A stretch of DNA of 64,000 bases from Candidatus Steffania adelgidicola (GTDB lineage: Bacteria > Pseudomonadota > Gammaproteobacteria > Enterobacterales > Enterobacteriaceae): positions 744,001 through 808,000 of the forward strand of contig NZ_CP045889.1 of NCBI RefSeq assembly GCF_020541225.1. Direction: 5' to 3'. The notes beneath the pieces were generated by a model. The model was not told where the DNA came from and did no database searches. It saw only the letters and a list, made by a program, of their open reading frames with translations. Shown one piece after another: positions 22,440-33,205 of the stretch. How positions within the stretch are numbered: the first letter of the stretch is position 1; every line of letters begins with the position of its first letter. A program made the position numbers and the translations under genes.

Positions 22440-24414
22440 ATGGTTTTATATTCTATTAATTATCTAAAATTACGAAATAATTATGTTACTATTTATAATA
22501 GTATATTGATGTTTTTCTTGTTTTATCTCAAACGATTTTGCTGTGAGAGAGTTCAATAGCTTTTCGCATAAAAATAGACCGAAAAAATTCAATTCTAAGT
22601 TTAATCAGAAGAATCTATCCAATAAAATCAATTTTGATTACTCTATAGAGACTGATAATACAAGACCAGTATTGTACTGGGTACCCAGTATGTTTTATTT
22701 ATTCTTATTTTAGGTTGAATTCTAGCGAACTGGATACAAAATTATCCACCAGATATTTTAGTATGCTTTCTATATATGTATAAGATCTCTTAATTATCTC
22801 TTTAATTTTTAGATGTGTTCGGTAGAACTAGAAGTTTTTATATTATAACTGATATATAACGTATTTAATATATCTTTTCCTAATAAATAAAATCGTTGCT
22901 TTAAATTCCTTACATTAAAGATTTATTATATTCATAATAGACTGCTCAAGAATTCCAGCCGACATGTTAAAACCAACAGAGAACTACGCCTAACTAGGAT
23001 GCCTTAGCATGAAGATACACGATAAAACTATAAACTCATCGTGAATAAAACGAAAGGTTTTTGTAGAACAAGGTTCGTATCTTTTAAAACAGATGACTGT
23101 TTTATCTAAACATAATCCTTTCCTATCCGATGCAACAAAAATCATTTGTTTGAAAACAATTACTTTTCTATCATCTTGAATCTGAGGAGACCACGTCAGT
23201 AATTTTTTTCTCATGTAAGAAAAATTTTCAAATTTATATTGAGTAGATAAATGCCATGATTATCAATAAAATCTCAATGAAAAATTCAATTTTTGATGCT
23301 TTAAAAAAACAATATCACTACTTTAAATATCAACTATGGGTAGAATCAGAGCAACGAAACCAGTTCGGCGGGACTTCTAAAAACTATAGAATAAAAAATC
23401 AAACCAATTAATTAATAGTGCTATTCTGAAATTTACTCGAAAGAAAAAGTACCATTTCACAATCAGGTAATTATTTAGTAATTATATTTTCATAATTAAT
23501 ATGAACTATTAAATTAATGTAGGATTATAGTAATAATTACACGAAATACTAATACTTAATTATCCGAGATATAGTGTATAAGTTTGTACTGGTTATTCAG
23601 CTGTTTATTTGAATTTTTCAATACAGAAAATATTATTAGATGCTATCTAATTCTATTTTTGATATTCTTTTCAGTATTAAAAACAGATCATATTACAATC
23701 TGTTAGATATGTAATACAGTTACTTTAACATGAGTAAAACACCTTATGTCTAGTGACTATACAAATAACCTACTCTAATAAAATGTTATCTACTGATCAC
23801 GGATTAATCATTAAATATTTTTAAACTTTATCTAAAAGTCTCTATTTATTTTCTTATTATAAGCAAAAATATATAATTGTTATCGTGTCATTTAAAAAAC
23901 CAGCCTTCTTCTTGTATTATGGTATACAACCACCTAATATTTTCATGTAATCGATTGGATTTTATTATGTTTTTATAAAACATTATTCTCTTAAGCTAAG
24001 AGCTTAATCCATAAATTCAATCCCAAAAGTTTATTAAACAACCATAAATAGCCTGTAATACTGAATTTAACCTACCATAAACTATATGCATGATAAGAGA
24101 ATATCTTAAGAAAATATAATTCTTTTCCTCTAAAAAAACACTTTCAATTCCTATCCCAAGATTCGCCGATGTTCATGGTAAGTCTCCATGTACCTAAAGA
24201 CGAATTAACAAGACATCTAGAAGGATCCTTTATTACCTAATTTAAATATTTAGTGGATGCTAACATGTAATATTGATTATTAAGACTTGATATTTTTATC
24301 CGTTTTCTATAGAAACTTAAAATTTCATTCTTTAAATTATTTCGAATAAAATAAAATACGCGGAAAATTAGTATTACACAATGACAAGGATATGGACATG
24401 GATATGGTTTCTTG
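22440..24414. other. Very AT-rich non-coding stretch
   Basis: About 2 kb without a recognisable gene. A minus-strand frame of 74 codons at 22990-23214 was examined and not matched to anything. Near the right end GGATATGG occurs twice (24388-24408) just before the tRNA promoter. Confidence 0.5.
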
Positions 24415-24443
24415 TTGACACTGTACCGCTGTTCCGGTACAAT
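24415..24443 (+). promoter_or_regulatory. Consensus sigma-70 promoter of tRNA-Asn
   Basis: -35 TTGACA (24415-24420), 17-base spacer, -10 TACAAT (24438-24443), 8 bases before the tRNA. An inverted repeat TGTACCG / CGGTACA (24422-24428 and 24435-24441, 6-base centre) fills the spacer and enters the -10 box. Confidence 0.8.
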
Positions 24444-24451
24444 TTCTTTGT

Positions 24452-24527
24452 TCCTCTGTAGTTCAGTCGGAAGAACGGCGGACTGTTAATCCGTATGTCA
24501 CTGGTTCGAGTCCAGTCAGAGGAGCCA
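24452..24527 (+). tRNA. tRNA-Asn(GUU)
   Basis: 76 nt with encoded CCA. Acceptor arms TCCTCTG / CAGAGGA, anticodon loop CTGTTAATC with GTT anticodon, T-arm CTGGTTCGAGTCCAG. It differs from the remembered E. coli tRNA-Asn by one base in the D-loop (GGAAGAAC instead of GGTAGAAC). It lies 7 bases from the stop codon of mrcB, which runs towards it on the other strand. Confidence 0.97.
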
Positions 24528-24534
24528 CTACATA

Positions 24535-26841
24535 TCAGAGGCCTACAGGGGCTTTGATAACCGGTTCTTTTCCCATAGTTCCCAGGTGGGGGTTAGAGCA
24601 CAGTAACTGCGGATCGGTTGTCCAAACCGGTAAAGTGCGTAGCATATTTCTATCCTTGCAGATAAAATCCCCCGCATAGTTAATGGACATCTGCCGGATG
24701 TCATCCGGTGGATATAAGTTCAATGTTAAGGGTGCCTGGTTCTCAAGATAACGACGATATAACGTTAGTGCCCCATTTGCGCCGGTTAACTTGGCAGGAC
24801 CATTATTATCACGCCCAACCCATGCAATAAACACCTCTTTCCCATCGATACCAGCAAACCAACTATCACGTAAATCGTTAGTGGTTCCAGTTTTTGCAGC
24901 TAGATGAGAAAATGGGAACTTGAGTGATAACGCACGAGACGTCCCGTTTGACATCACCTGCTGCAGCGCATACAACGTTAAGTAAGCCGCTTCTGCAGGC
25001 ACCACTCTTTCCGATTGAGGAAAACTTTGATAAACTACGGTGCCATCTTCACCTATCACTGATCGTAAAGCTGACAGTGTAGCATGGTTACCGCCGCTAG
25101 CGATCGTCTGAAACTCCTGAGCTACTTCTATGGGAGTCAAACTGATAGCCCCAAGTAACATTGAAGGAACCGGATTCAGTACAGAAGACGGAATGCCTAA
25201 CTTTACTAGTGTCTCAGTAATACGACGAAGCCCGACGGAAAGACCGAGATTGACTGTAGGCACATTAAGCGAATGACTTAATGCATCAACTAGCATCACC
25301 TTACCGCGGAATTTTCGATCATAGTTTTTAGGTGACCATGGATTTCCGTTCGCTTGATCAAGCGTAATCGGCTCATCAGCAATCCAGGTATTAAGCCGAT
25401 ATTTATCTGGTTCGCTCAAGGCAGTCAGATAAGTGGCTGGTTTCGCTAGGGATCCAACTGAACGTCTTGCCAGCATTGCTCGATTAAAACCAGCAAACTG
25501 CGGTGCTGCCCCGCCAACTATAGCGCGTACTTCTCCGCTGAAACGATCTACGATCACTATAGCAACTTCAAGATCCCTAACGCCACGGATATTACGTAAC
25601 GCGGGTACACCCACCTCTACCGATCTTTCTGCTGCATCCTGTGACAGCGGATCCAGAGTCGTGAAAATCTTAACGCCGGATAACTCCTTGGTTGCTTCGC
25701 CCAGTTTTTTTTGTAGCTCTTCACGCACCATCTGCATAAAAGCTGGTTGCGGGGTCATGGCACCTCCGTGAGGCTTTACCCCTAACGGCCGGACGCTCAA
25801 TATATTATATAACTTACTTGTAATAATATGTTGATTTTCTAATAATTTTAAAACTAGATTACGCCGCTCTAGCGAGAGCTTAAGATTTCGCCAAGGATTA
25901 TATAGCGACGCCCCTTTCACCATCCCGACCAGCATTGCTTGCTGATCAAGACTTAGTTCATTCACGGGACGGCCGAAATAATATAAACTAGCTAACGGAA
26001 AACCGCGGACTTGATCGTTTCCACTCTGACCGAGATACACCTCGTTTAGATACAGCTCCAGGATATGATCTTTGCTATAGCGGTAATCGAGGATCATCGC
26101 CATATACGCTTCATTGACTTTACGCCATAGCGAACGTTCCTTACTTAGAAACAAGTTTTTCACCAACTGCTGAGTCAGCGTGCTTCCTCCCTGTACCGCA
26201 TGTCCGGCAGTAATATTCACCAAGAAAGCGCGGCAGATTGAGGACACACTGATACCACTATGTTTATAGAAATTGCGGTCTTCAGTAGCTATTAAAGTAT
26301 TTACTAGTAAAGATGGGAAACCGGTGCGCGGCAAGAACAGCCGTTGTTCGCCCTGGGGCGGTTGCAGCATAGTGATTAATCGGGGATCAAGACGAAAAAA
26401 TCCGAAATTGCGGTGGGTATCCTGGTTTTTAATCTCTAGAAGATGGTTTTTAGAAAACTTCATAAGAGCATGGATTTTCTCCTCTTTACCGTCAGGAAAA
26501 TCAAATGACCTGCGACAGAGTTCGATGACATTAGTATGCATTGTAAATTCTCCCGGAAGGGTAATATGGGAAACCTCCCGGTACTGCATGCTTTCTAGCA
26601 AAATGCCCATATCACGTTGAGTATAGGACATGCCTGGATCTAGATTCACTATACGGCTATAGACCGCTGCCGGTAGCTGCCAGACTTTGCCATCGATACG
26701 GTCACGGACCTGCATATCTAAATACACGCCATATAAGACAATGAGCAGGACGAAAAACAGTATAATTCCTAGAAAATATCTATGCTGTCTGTGTTTTTTC
26801 TTTAGTGTTTTGTTTCGTCCTTTTTCCATACGTGTCGGCAT
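24535..26841 (-). CDS. mrcB: Penicillin-binding protein 1B (bifunctional peptidoglycan synthase)
   Basis: Polymerises glycan strands and cross-links peptides. 768 aa against 844 in E. coli. One N-terminal membrane segment (about 22-42), UB2H region (about 70-160), glycosyltransferase domain with catalytic Glu187 in [13 protein letters not shown] and [13 protein letters not shown]. The transpeptidase domain has Ser464 in [12 protein letters not shown] (SxxK), HSLNVPT (SxN) and AAKTGTTND (KTG). The acidic cytoplasmic leader of the E. coli alpha form is missing, giving a gamma-like start, and the C-terminal Gln/Pro-rich tail is gone. ATG 26841 follows a very strong ribosome site (AAGGAGGGGG). 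The stop lies 7 bases from tRNA-Asn, leaving no room for a separate terminator. Confidence 0.97.
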   Translation of the reverse strand: MPTRMEKGRNKTLKKKHRQHRYFLGIILFFVLLIVLYGVYLDMQVRDRIDGKVWQLPAAVYSRIVNLDPGMSYTQRDMGILLESMQYREVSHITLPGEFTMHTNVIELCRRSFDFPDGKEEKIHALMKFSKNHLLEIKNQDTHRNFGFFRLDPRLITMLQPPQGEQRLFLPRTGFPSLLVNTLIATEDRNFYKHSGISVSSICRAFLVNITAGHAVQGGSTLTQQLVKNLFLSKERSLWRKVNEAYMAMILDYRYSKDHILELYLNEVYLGQSGNDQVRGFPLASLYYFGRPVNELSLDQQAMLVGMVKGASLYNPWRNLKLSLERRNLVLKLLENQHIITSKLYNILSVRPLGVKPHGGAMTPQPAFMQMVREELQKKLGEATKELSGVKIFTTLDPLSQDAAERSVEVGVPALRNIRGVRDLEVAIVIVDRFSGEVRAIVGGAAPQFAGFNRAMLARRSVGSLAKPATYLTALSEPDKYRLNTWIADEPITLDQANGNPWSPKNYDRKFRGKVMLVDALSHSLNVPTVNLGLSVGLRRITETLVKLGIPSSVLNPVPSMLLGAISLTPIEVAQEFQTIASGGNHATLSALRSVIGEDGTVVYQSFPQSERVVPAEAAYLTLYALQQVMSNGTSRALSLKFPFSHLAAKTGTTNDLRDSWFAGIDGKEVFIAWVGRDNNGPAKLTGANGALTLYRRYLENQAPLTLNLYPPDDIRQMSINYAGDFICKDRNMLRTLPVWTTDPQLLCSNPHLGTMGKEPVIKAPVGL

Positions 26842-27229
26842 TAAATACCCCCTCCTTTATTTTCATCCCGACAACACTATAGCGCGGACTCGCAGCCTGG
26901 ATAGCTACCGAGGACATCTGATGGATTTACGATTACCCGCGATATTGTTCATGACTTATCTCTGCCTGAGATAACTGAAGCATCTATATCTCTATTTTTA
27001 GTTATATATAAGTTTTAAATTTATTCTAGGCTTAGTGCGCTTTATCAGCTATCCGTCCATCGGACCAATTTGATATTTTATCAGGTTTTATAAAACTTTA
27101 CTTATATAACCACCTTCCTCCGTATTCAAAATATAATAATATTGATCTTCCTATGCGTCAGGCTTCTTATCACTCCCCCTAATACACTTGTTTTTGGTAC
27201 TTGTCTAAAGTACCTGTAGTTTACGTATC

Positions 27230-27263
27230 AACTCAACTCTTGCTTTCTATCAAGAGTTGAGTT
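27230..27263. repeat. Perfect 13-bp inverted repeat
   Basis: AACTCAACTCTTG, an 8-base loop, CAAGAGTTGAGTT. There is no T-run on either side, so a terminator is not favoured. It could be a fossil terminator or a structured RNA. Confidence 0.85.
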
Positions 27264-28112
27264 AAACAGATTCTGATCTAAGGACTGTATGAGACTTTTG
27301 CGATATTGAGAAAGACCCTCTTTTTTCTACAAAAGTCATCAGGCCTTACATTTTATAAATTACAATAGATATCTAAATGTAAAACCCCTCCAGAGCTAGC
27401 TAGACGAATCAATACATAATTAATTTTAAAGGGAAATCTTCTTCTTACGAGAAGTGAAAGGTTGATTGTCTAAGCCATGTTTCGGTAGTGACACATGAAC
27501 TTAACGTCTGTGTTAACATTGGAATAATTACGTAAAGATAAAATAATTTGTTTTTCAGTAGAGTGAAATGACTGAATGTAACCTGCTGAGATATAGAGAT
27601 ATTTTTATTTACCTTCTCTAATAAAAAAGGTGATAACTTTTGAATATTTTAGGTCTGACTGTATATGAAATATTTATAATATTACATCGGTGTTTTTCTA
27701 CCCGATATTATCCAGTTTATATATATTTATAAAAATGAATATACAAATTAAAAATAAAATTTCTTAATATATGTTTGTTCTGTGGATTTATAAAATCACG
27801 CGACTATCCAGTATTTAACACTTTTTTCACTAGCATCATATATCTTTATATGATAGCGACATCCATTATTAATCTCTTCTTTCTTTCTCATACGAGGTTC
27901 TGAGTTTTTTTCTCTAACGTAGAATATCTCTGCTAATCAAGCTTGTTTTTTTTGCCATTACTCTCTTAATTAATTTTCATTTCTTCTATTACCATCTCAA
28001 AATTAACATTTTGATGTAGTTAAACTAAATATTAAGTAAGTTGTTTATAATTATCTTTTTCAGAAAAGAAAGTTCTAAATAGAGAAGATTATTCACTCAG
28101 CATCGGAAACCT

Positions 28113-28127
28113 CCTGCTGCAGGAGTC
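28113..28127 (-). terminator. Weak candidate pfkA terminator
   Basis: CTCCTG / CAGGAG with a 3-base loop, about 185 bases past the pfkA stop. On the minus strand it is followed only by GTTTCC, so evidence is thin. Confidence 0.2.
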
Positions 28128-28310
28128 CTTTTGAAGTCATGTATTTAATGGGAAATCGTATCAGTCAAAGGAATACACTTTAGACATTCTAGAAATTACA
28201 GAAACATTATACGAAAATAAATGAATTTATCGACATCATTTGAGTCTTTAAGTAATCCGTCTTCAAAGAAGCTATCAGCACCCTGATATAAGAAGATATC
28301 CCGAATAAAA

Positions 28311-29273
28311 TTAGAAAAGTTTTTTTGCGGTTGCCAAGATATCACTGCGAAATGGACGTTTCATGTTTGCAATCGCATCAACAATATCATGATGAACCAT
28401 CCGTTCATTCTGAACCCCGACACAACGACCGCCATAGCCCTGTAATAAAAGTTCAATAGAATATGCCCCCATACGTGAAGCTAAGATTCGATCATAGGCT
28501 AATGGCGATCCCCCACGCTGGATATGTCCAAGTACGGTAGCCCGAGTTTCTCGTCCTGTTTCTTTTTCAATATATTGTGCTAACTCAGCGACATTACAAA
28601 TATGTTCCGTAATTGCGATAATAGCATGTTTTTTACCTTTAGCAATACCTGCTTTAATTTCGTAAACTAGGTCTTTCGCTTGAAATTTAACTTCAGGCAG
28701 TATAATGAATTCGCAGCCACCTGCGATAGCTGCTGACATAGTTAGATCACCACAATATCGACCCATGACTTCTACAATAGAAATACGCTGATGTGATGTA
28801 GAGGTGTCTCGCAAACGATCAATCGCCTCAAGAACAGTTTCCAACGCGGTAAAATATCCAATAGTATAGTCTGTTCCCGCTACGTCATTATCAATTGTTC
28901 CAGGCAGGCCAATACAAGGGAATCCCATTTCTGTCAGGCGCTGTGCCCCCATATAAGAACCGTCTCCGCCGATTACTACCAGTGCATCAAGCGCGCGTTT
29001 AATCATATTATCTATAGCAATAGCACGAGTATCTTTCTCCCGAAATTCAGGAAAACGTGCAGACCCTAGAAAAGTCCCCCCGCGATTAATCATATCTGAA
29101 ACACTATAGCGATCCAGTTTTACCATCCGATTCTGAAACAAGCCCAAGTAACCGTCATATACTCCATAAACCTCTAGGTTTTCAGAAAGACCAGCACGCA
29201 CAACCCCCCGGATAGCTGCATTCATTCCTGGCGAATCACCACCGCTTGTTAGTACAGCGATTTTTTCAATCAT
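28311..29273 (-). CDS. pfkA: ATP-dependent 6-phosphofructokinase I
   Basis: Commits fructose 6-phosphate to glycolysis. Started at ATG 29273 ([16 protein letters not shown]) the protein is 320 aa, exactly the E. coli PfkA length, and an AAAGAGGTAATC ribosome site precedes it; the frame is open further upstream but that part is not PfkA-like. ATP site [15 protein letters not shown] and GGDGSYMGA; catalytic [25 protein letters not shown]; effector-site residues around [29 protein letters not shown]. It takes up sugar phosphate that could come from ManXYZ import. Confidence 0.97.
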   Translation of the reverse strand: MIEKIAVLTSGGDSPGMNAAIRGVVRAGLSENLEVYGVYDGYLGLFQNRMVKLDRYSVSDMINRGGTFLGSARFPEFREKDTRAIAIDNMIKRALDALVVIGGDGSYMGAQRLTEMGFPCIGLPGTIDNDVAGTDYTIGYFTALETVLEAIDRLRDTSTSHQRISIVEVMGRYCGDLTMSAAIAGGCEFIILPEVKFQAKDLVYEIKAGIAKGKKHAIIAITEHICNVAELAQYIEKETGRETRATVLGHIQRGGSPLAYDRILASRMGAYSIELLLQGYGGRCVGVQNERMVHHDIVDAIANMKRPFRSDILATAKKLF

Positions 29274-30523
29274 GATTACCTCTTTACTTAAGATGCCATG
29301 TATAGAACAAAATATATTTATGACTATTCTTCTACGAGAAACGGATATTGGTGTAAGTAAAGAACTTAACACGTTACTCACACTTCACTGATTCAGGTGG
29401 ACTTTTATTCCAATATTCCGTGAATATATAGCCATTTTTATCCATGCATAATACTGTAAAAAAACACACCTCCGGTTATGCTGTAATTTACAGATAAACA
29501 TTACATCCAGAAAATTATATCATCTCAATGAGACTAGCGTGACTACGAACAGAGTATCTTTATCTCAATGGATTTTTTCATTTTTTTGCTGGCCTCCATT
29601 TATATCCGACTGTGTGATAAAGATATAACTAATAGATCCATTATAACTGCATGACTCTTAATCCCTCCATGTTATATAGAGTCATATTAATACGAAGAGA
29701 TAAAGTCAACAGAAAAAATATTATGATGCATTGTCTCCATAGACAAGCGACGAGAACTTATAAGATATTAATAAGACTTCAAATACATTAATAAAATTAA
29801 TAAAGATAAAATCCATTTCGTCAAACTTTGATGTGTTCTCTGAACTAACGTTTATTAAGAAGGGATTGGTAATCTTTTAAAAAGATAGAAAAAATATCAA
29901 AGCCACACATAAGGTCTTTAAATAAAACAATATAGATATATTGAACTATAATACATTCTCAAATGAGAAATATTATTTTATATTCTTGTCAGAATACGTT
30001 AAAAATCTCTATAGGTTTTCATTAATTTCTTTTACACTAAAATTACACGCAATACAGAAAACCGATTATGAGATCAAGATTATCTATCTTGATATAAGGC
30101 ACTGTTTTAGCATTATCGATAAAACCTATCACTAAGGATAGTGATATAGCAATTATATCACGATAGAAAATACATTTAAAACAATTCGTTATGATTTTAA
30201 CAAAACAGTTTTAGGTTAAAATAAATCGCTGTACATAACTTTACAATTGAGCTTTATCTCAATAAAGATTGGAAAATAAAACCGTTAAATGTAAAGCGAT
30301 AGCTGATATTTTGGAAAGAAAAACATATAGTGACAGGAATCATTTTTAATACTGTCATATATATAAATCATAGCATTTTTACTTAAATGCAAGATTACTC
30401 TAAACATCGAAATGAAACTTTGTTAGTTGTCTACTATAAAATGTACAAGAATGAGAAAGAGTAATATACTGATTAGATCAGAAAGGCTAAAAAATAGATT
30501 AAGGATAAATGCTATCCCCCCCA
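29274..30523. other. Spacer between pfkA and yciC
   Basis: 1.25 kb, AT-rich. yciB and yciA follow yciC in E. coli; no reliable remnant of either was found on the minus strand. Small hairpin GTGATATA / TATATCAC at 30141-30161. Seven C at 30517-30523 directly abut the yciC stop codon. Confidence 0.45.
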
Positions 30524-31279
30524 TTAATTCTGGGGTAATAACATATAAAGACGATAAAGATAGATTAGTAAAAGAGCGGAAATAAGATTGCTCAAAACAT
30601 TTAATATCACCCCTATTATTAGGGGCGATATCATCACATACTGCGTTGCTAGTAGTAACAGCGCCACCTTTGCAAGCAGCCACAATAATACTGCTGGAGC
30701 CAGCAGTCGAAGATTAGGAAAGGCTAAACTAGCGCTTATAGACATTGATTTAATAGCTCCTGCATTATCTCTGGTAGCAATAATCACTGGAGCTAAACTA
30801 AATGCAATAGCCAATAGGAACCCCGGTACGATAATAAGCAATAAACCTAACTGAACTAATACTGTGGTAAGAAAAATAAGCACCGTTAGGCGAGTTAATA
30901 GAGGCACTGAGAGACTGATGGCGTTGAACACACTAACAGGCTGACGATTAGATACCATACGAATAATAGTGAGCAGCGCTCCCGATAGAACCACATTTCC
31001 GAGCAGGCTTGATAAGGTTCCTGCAATAGCAGCTTTGAACAGGATACGCTGCTGATCAATTGACATTTCTTCTACCAATTGATAAAGACTCATATTGGTG
31101 GTTTCGTTTATATAATCAGCGTTGTTTAGCATCATCAGTTGCCCACATCCCGGTGATAATGCATGTCCTAGAACAACACTTATCAGGGCTGATAATAGCA
31201 CCAAGAACATAATACTACTAAACTGGTAACGGAAAAAATTCAGCATGTCTTTAGATAGAGTACTTACTCTAATTGGCAT
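30524..31279 (-). CDS. yciC: YciC-family inner-membrane protein (UPF0259)
   Basis: 251 aa (E. coli YciC 247), molecular function unknown. Five or six hydrophobic segments. Conserved stretches include FRYQFSSIMFLVLLSALISVVLGH near the N-terminus (given here as separate blocks FFRYQF and VVLGH), VLVQLGLLLIIVPGFLLAI, LAPAVLLWLLAKVALLLL and LSNLISALLLIYLYRLYML. ATG 31279 follows AAGGAGCTTCC, an excellent ribosome site. It stands alone upstream of the dead yciB position. Integrity and a strong ribosome site suggest it is still used. Confidence 0.88.
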   Translation of the reverse strand: MPIRVSTLSKDMLNFFRYQFSSIMFLVLLSALISVVLGHALSPGCGQLMMLNNADYINETTNMSLYQLVEEMSIDQQRILFKAAIAGTLSSLLGNVVLSGALLTIIRMVSNRQPVSVFNAISLSVPLLTRLTVLIFLTTVLVQLGLLLIIVPGFLLAIAFSLAPVIIATRDNAGAIKSMSISASLAFPNLRLLAPAVLLWLLAKVALLLLATQYVMISPLIIGVILNVLSNLISALLLIYLYRLYMLLPQN

Positions 31280-31464
31280 GGAAGCTCCTTAGCAAAACAA
31301 TTCACAAATAAGCTAGCCTGCTATTTAACTTTTTAATCACATGATGTTTTTACCATTGCTTCGAAGTTAATTTGGAGAGTCAAGAACAATGCTTCTTTTA
31401 AAAAAAGAGGTCTGATATATAACGACTCTTCTTAAAGTCCTAACGCCGTTTTCTCTCAATCTAG

Positions 31465-32313
31465 TTATAATCCCAGTATACCACCCCAGTAACCAAAAAT
31501 ACCTATGATGAAAAAGCCCATGATAATCCATAATGCATTTACTTTATGACGTAGTAACCACATACAAACGAAAGTAAGCAGAAGAGGTATTAGTCCTGGC
31601 ATTAACTGATCTAGAATTGATTTAATAGTGGTAATTGTCGTCTCCCCCTCGGCATTGGTGATACGAGATACCACGATAGGAATATTCACATGGGTCCATT
31701 TATTAACTAAAGCGCCCATAATAAAAAGCCCGAGAATTGAGGCGCCTTCTGTTAATTTTTGAAGAAATCCGTCACCCATGTCGTTAACAATATTGACCCC
31801 TTTACGATAGCCGTATGTTACACCGTAATAACGCGTTGCTAAACGCACCAGATTAAATAAAAAGAAAAATAAAAACGGACCGAACCAACTTCCACTCAAG
31901 GCGATACTAGCGCCAAGCGCAGCAAACATCGGTCTGACAGTACCCCAGAAAATCGGGTCACCGACACCAGCCAGCGGTCCCATTAACCCAATTTTCAGGC
32001 CATTGATAGCCGAGGCGTCAATCGACATTCCATTCGCACGCTGTTCTTCCATGGCCATCGTTACACCAAGTACCGGGGATGCTACATAAGGATGGGTATT
32101 GAAGAACTCTAAATGTCGTTTAATCGCTTCTTTACGTTCATCGTTATTTTCTGGATACAAACGACGAATCACTGGGATCATGGAAAAACAAAAACCAAGC
32201 GCCTGCATACGTTCAAAATTCCAAGATCCCTGGAAAAGATTTGAGCGGATAAACACGCCTCGTATATCGCTTCGCGTTAACTTCTTTTGACCTATATCTT
32301 TATTATTAATCAT
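31465..32313 (-). CDS. manZ: Mannose-type PTS permease, component IID
   Basis: Membrane subunit of the mannose/glucose/glucosamine phosphotransferase transporter. 282 aa (E. coli 283). Conserved LTRSDIRGVFIRSNLFQGSW, FERMQALGFCFSMIPVIRRLYP, GLMGPLAGVGDPIFWGTVRP, LVRLATRYYGV, KLTEGASILGLF and a C-terminal membrane region ending WGGILGL. It starts 9 bases after the manY stop, the end of the manXYZ unit. Confidence 0.96.
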   Translation of the reverse strand: MINNKDIGQKKLTRSDIRGVFIRSNLFQGSWNFERMQALGFCFSMIPVIRRLYPENNDERKEAIKRHLEFFNTHPYVASPVLGVTMAMEEQRANGMSIDASAINGLKIGLMGPLAGVGDPIFWGTVRPMFAALGASIALSGSWFGPFLFFFLFNLVRLATRYYGVTYGYRKGVNIVNDMGDGFLQKLTEGASILGLFIMGALVNKWTHVNIPIVVSRITNAEGETTITTIKSILDQLMPGLIPLLLTFVCMWLLRHKVNALWIIMGFFIIGIFGYWGGILGL

Positions 32314-32322
32314 TTTTCTTCT

Positions 32323-33123
32323 TTAATCTAGTTCATTATCAAGTTCGTTGGCGCTCGGTAAAGAAGTCACCTTTCCAGCGGTTCGCTGGTGCCGAGGGTT
32401 AAGCTGGATATAGATAATAGCCATCAGTACACCAATAACTCCTAAAGCTACTAAGTTAAAGCTACTGAAAGCTGCTATGACGAAACCAAGATAAAAAAAC
32501 GGCATCAAATAACCTGCACGCATCATGTTAATTACCATGGCATAACCAACCACTACAATCATTCCACCAGCGATATTCATTCCATTAGTGACAACTTCTG
32601 GAATCGAGCTTAGAATGTTGTGCACAGCAGTCGTACCCACAGATAGGCCAACAATTACTGCTGGAATGGCGATACGCATTGCCTGAAGTAGTAATGCCGA
32701 TACATGAATCCAACTTAGTGCCGTTAAGTTTCCGCTTTCAGCAGCGCTGTCAGCAGCATGCTGGAAACCGACAGTAATAGTGCGTACAATGATCGTCAAG
32801 ACTTGCCCAGCGGCCGCTAATGGAATTGCCAAAGCGATGCCAGCGCCGATACTTTGATTCCCCGCAATAACTAGAATAGTTGAGATGATAGATGCTAGAG
32901 CAGCATCTGGTGCCACCGCAGCACCGATATTCATCCAACCCAGTGCAATCATTTCCAAGGTTCCACCAATAATGATACCAGTTTTCATGTCGCCAAGGAC
33001 TAAACCCATTAAGGTACAAGCCAACAGCGGGCGGTGGAACTGAAATTCGTCGAGAATTGATCCTACACCTGCAATACAGGCGACGACAAATATCAGTACA
33101 AGTTGTAGCGTACTGATCTCCAT
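32323..33123 (-). CDS. manY: Mannose-type PTS permease, component IIC
   Basis: Sugar-translocating membrane subunit, 266 aa as in E. coli. DEFQFHRPLLACTLMGLVLG, IIIGGTLEMIALGWMNIGAA, SIGAGIALAIPLAAAGQV and GYLMPFFYLGFVIAA are conserved; the C-terminus ends in LDNELD as in E. coli. ATG 33123 has a GAGAGGAG ribosome site. Middle gene of manXYZ, 82 bases after manX. Confidence 0.96.
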   Translation of the reverse strand: MEISTLQLVLIFVVACIAGVGSILDEFQFHRPLLACTLMGLVLGDMKTGIIIGGTLEMIALGWMNIGAAVAPDAALASIISTILVIAGNQSIGAGIALAIPLAAAGQVLTIIVRTITVGFQHAADSAAESGNLTALSWIHVSALLLQAMRIAIPAVIVGLSVGTTAVHNILSSIPEVVTNGMNIAGGMIVVVGYAMVINMMRAGYLMPFFYLGFVIAAFSSFNLVALGVIGVLMAIIYIQLNPRHQRTAGKVTSLPSANELDNELD

Positions 33124-33205
33124 TGCACTTCTCCTCTCATTTACGTAATAGAGCGATATATTTGTTTTTAAGTAAATTTACGCTCTTAATGAGGATTATT
33201 TAACA

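Larger units (their letters stand above)
26842..28310. other. Spacer between mrcB and pfkA
   Basis: 1.5 kb of AT-rich DNA; no gene remnant recognised (hrpB or sbp would be E. coli neighbours). It contains a perfect 13-bp hairpin at 27230-27263 and a short GC-rich hairpin at 28113-28127. Confidence 0.5.

Noticed and set aside
22990..23214. 74-codon minus-strand frame in the AT-rich stretch before tRNA-Asn
   Set aside because: Contains several charged residues but matches nothing recognised; no promoter or ribosome site.
30423..30683. 86-codon minus-strand frame overlapping the end of yciC as a possible yciB start
   Set aside because: It is mostly an alternative frame of yciC; the non-overlapping part does not follow YciB.
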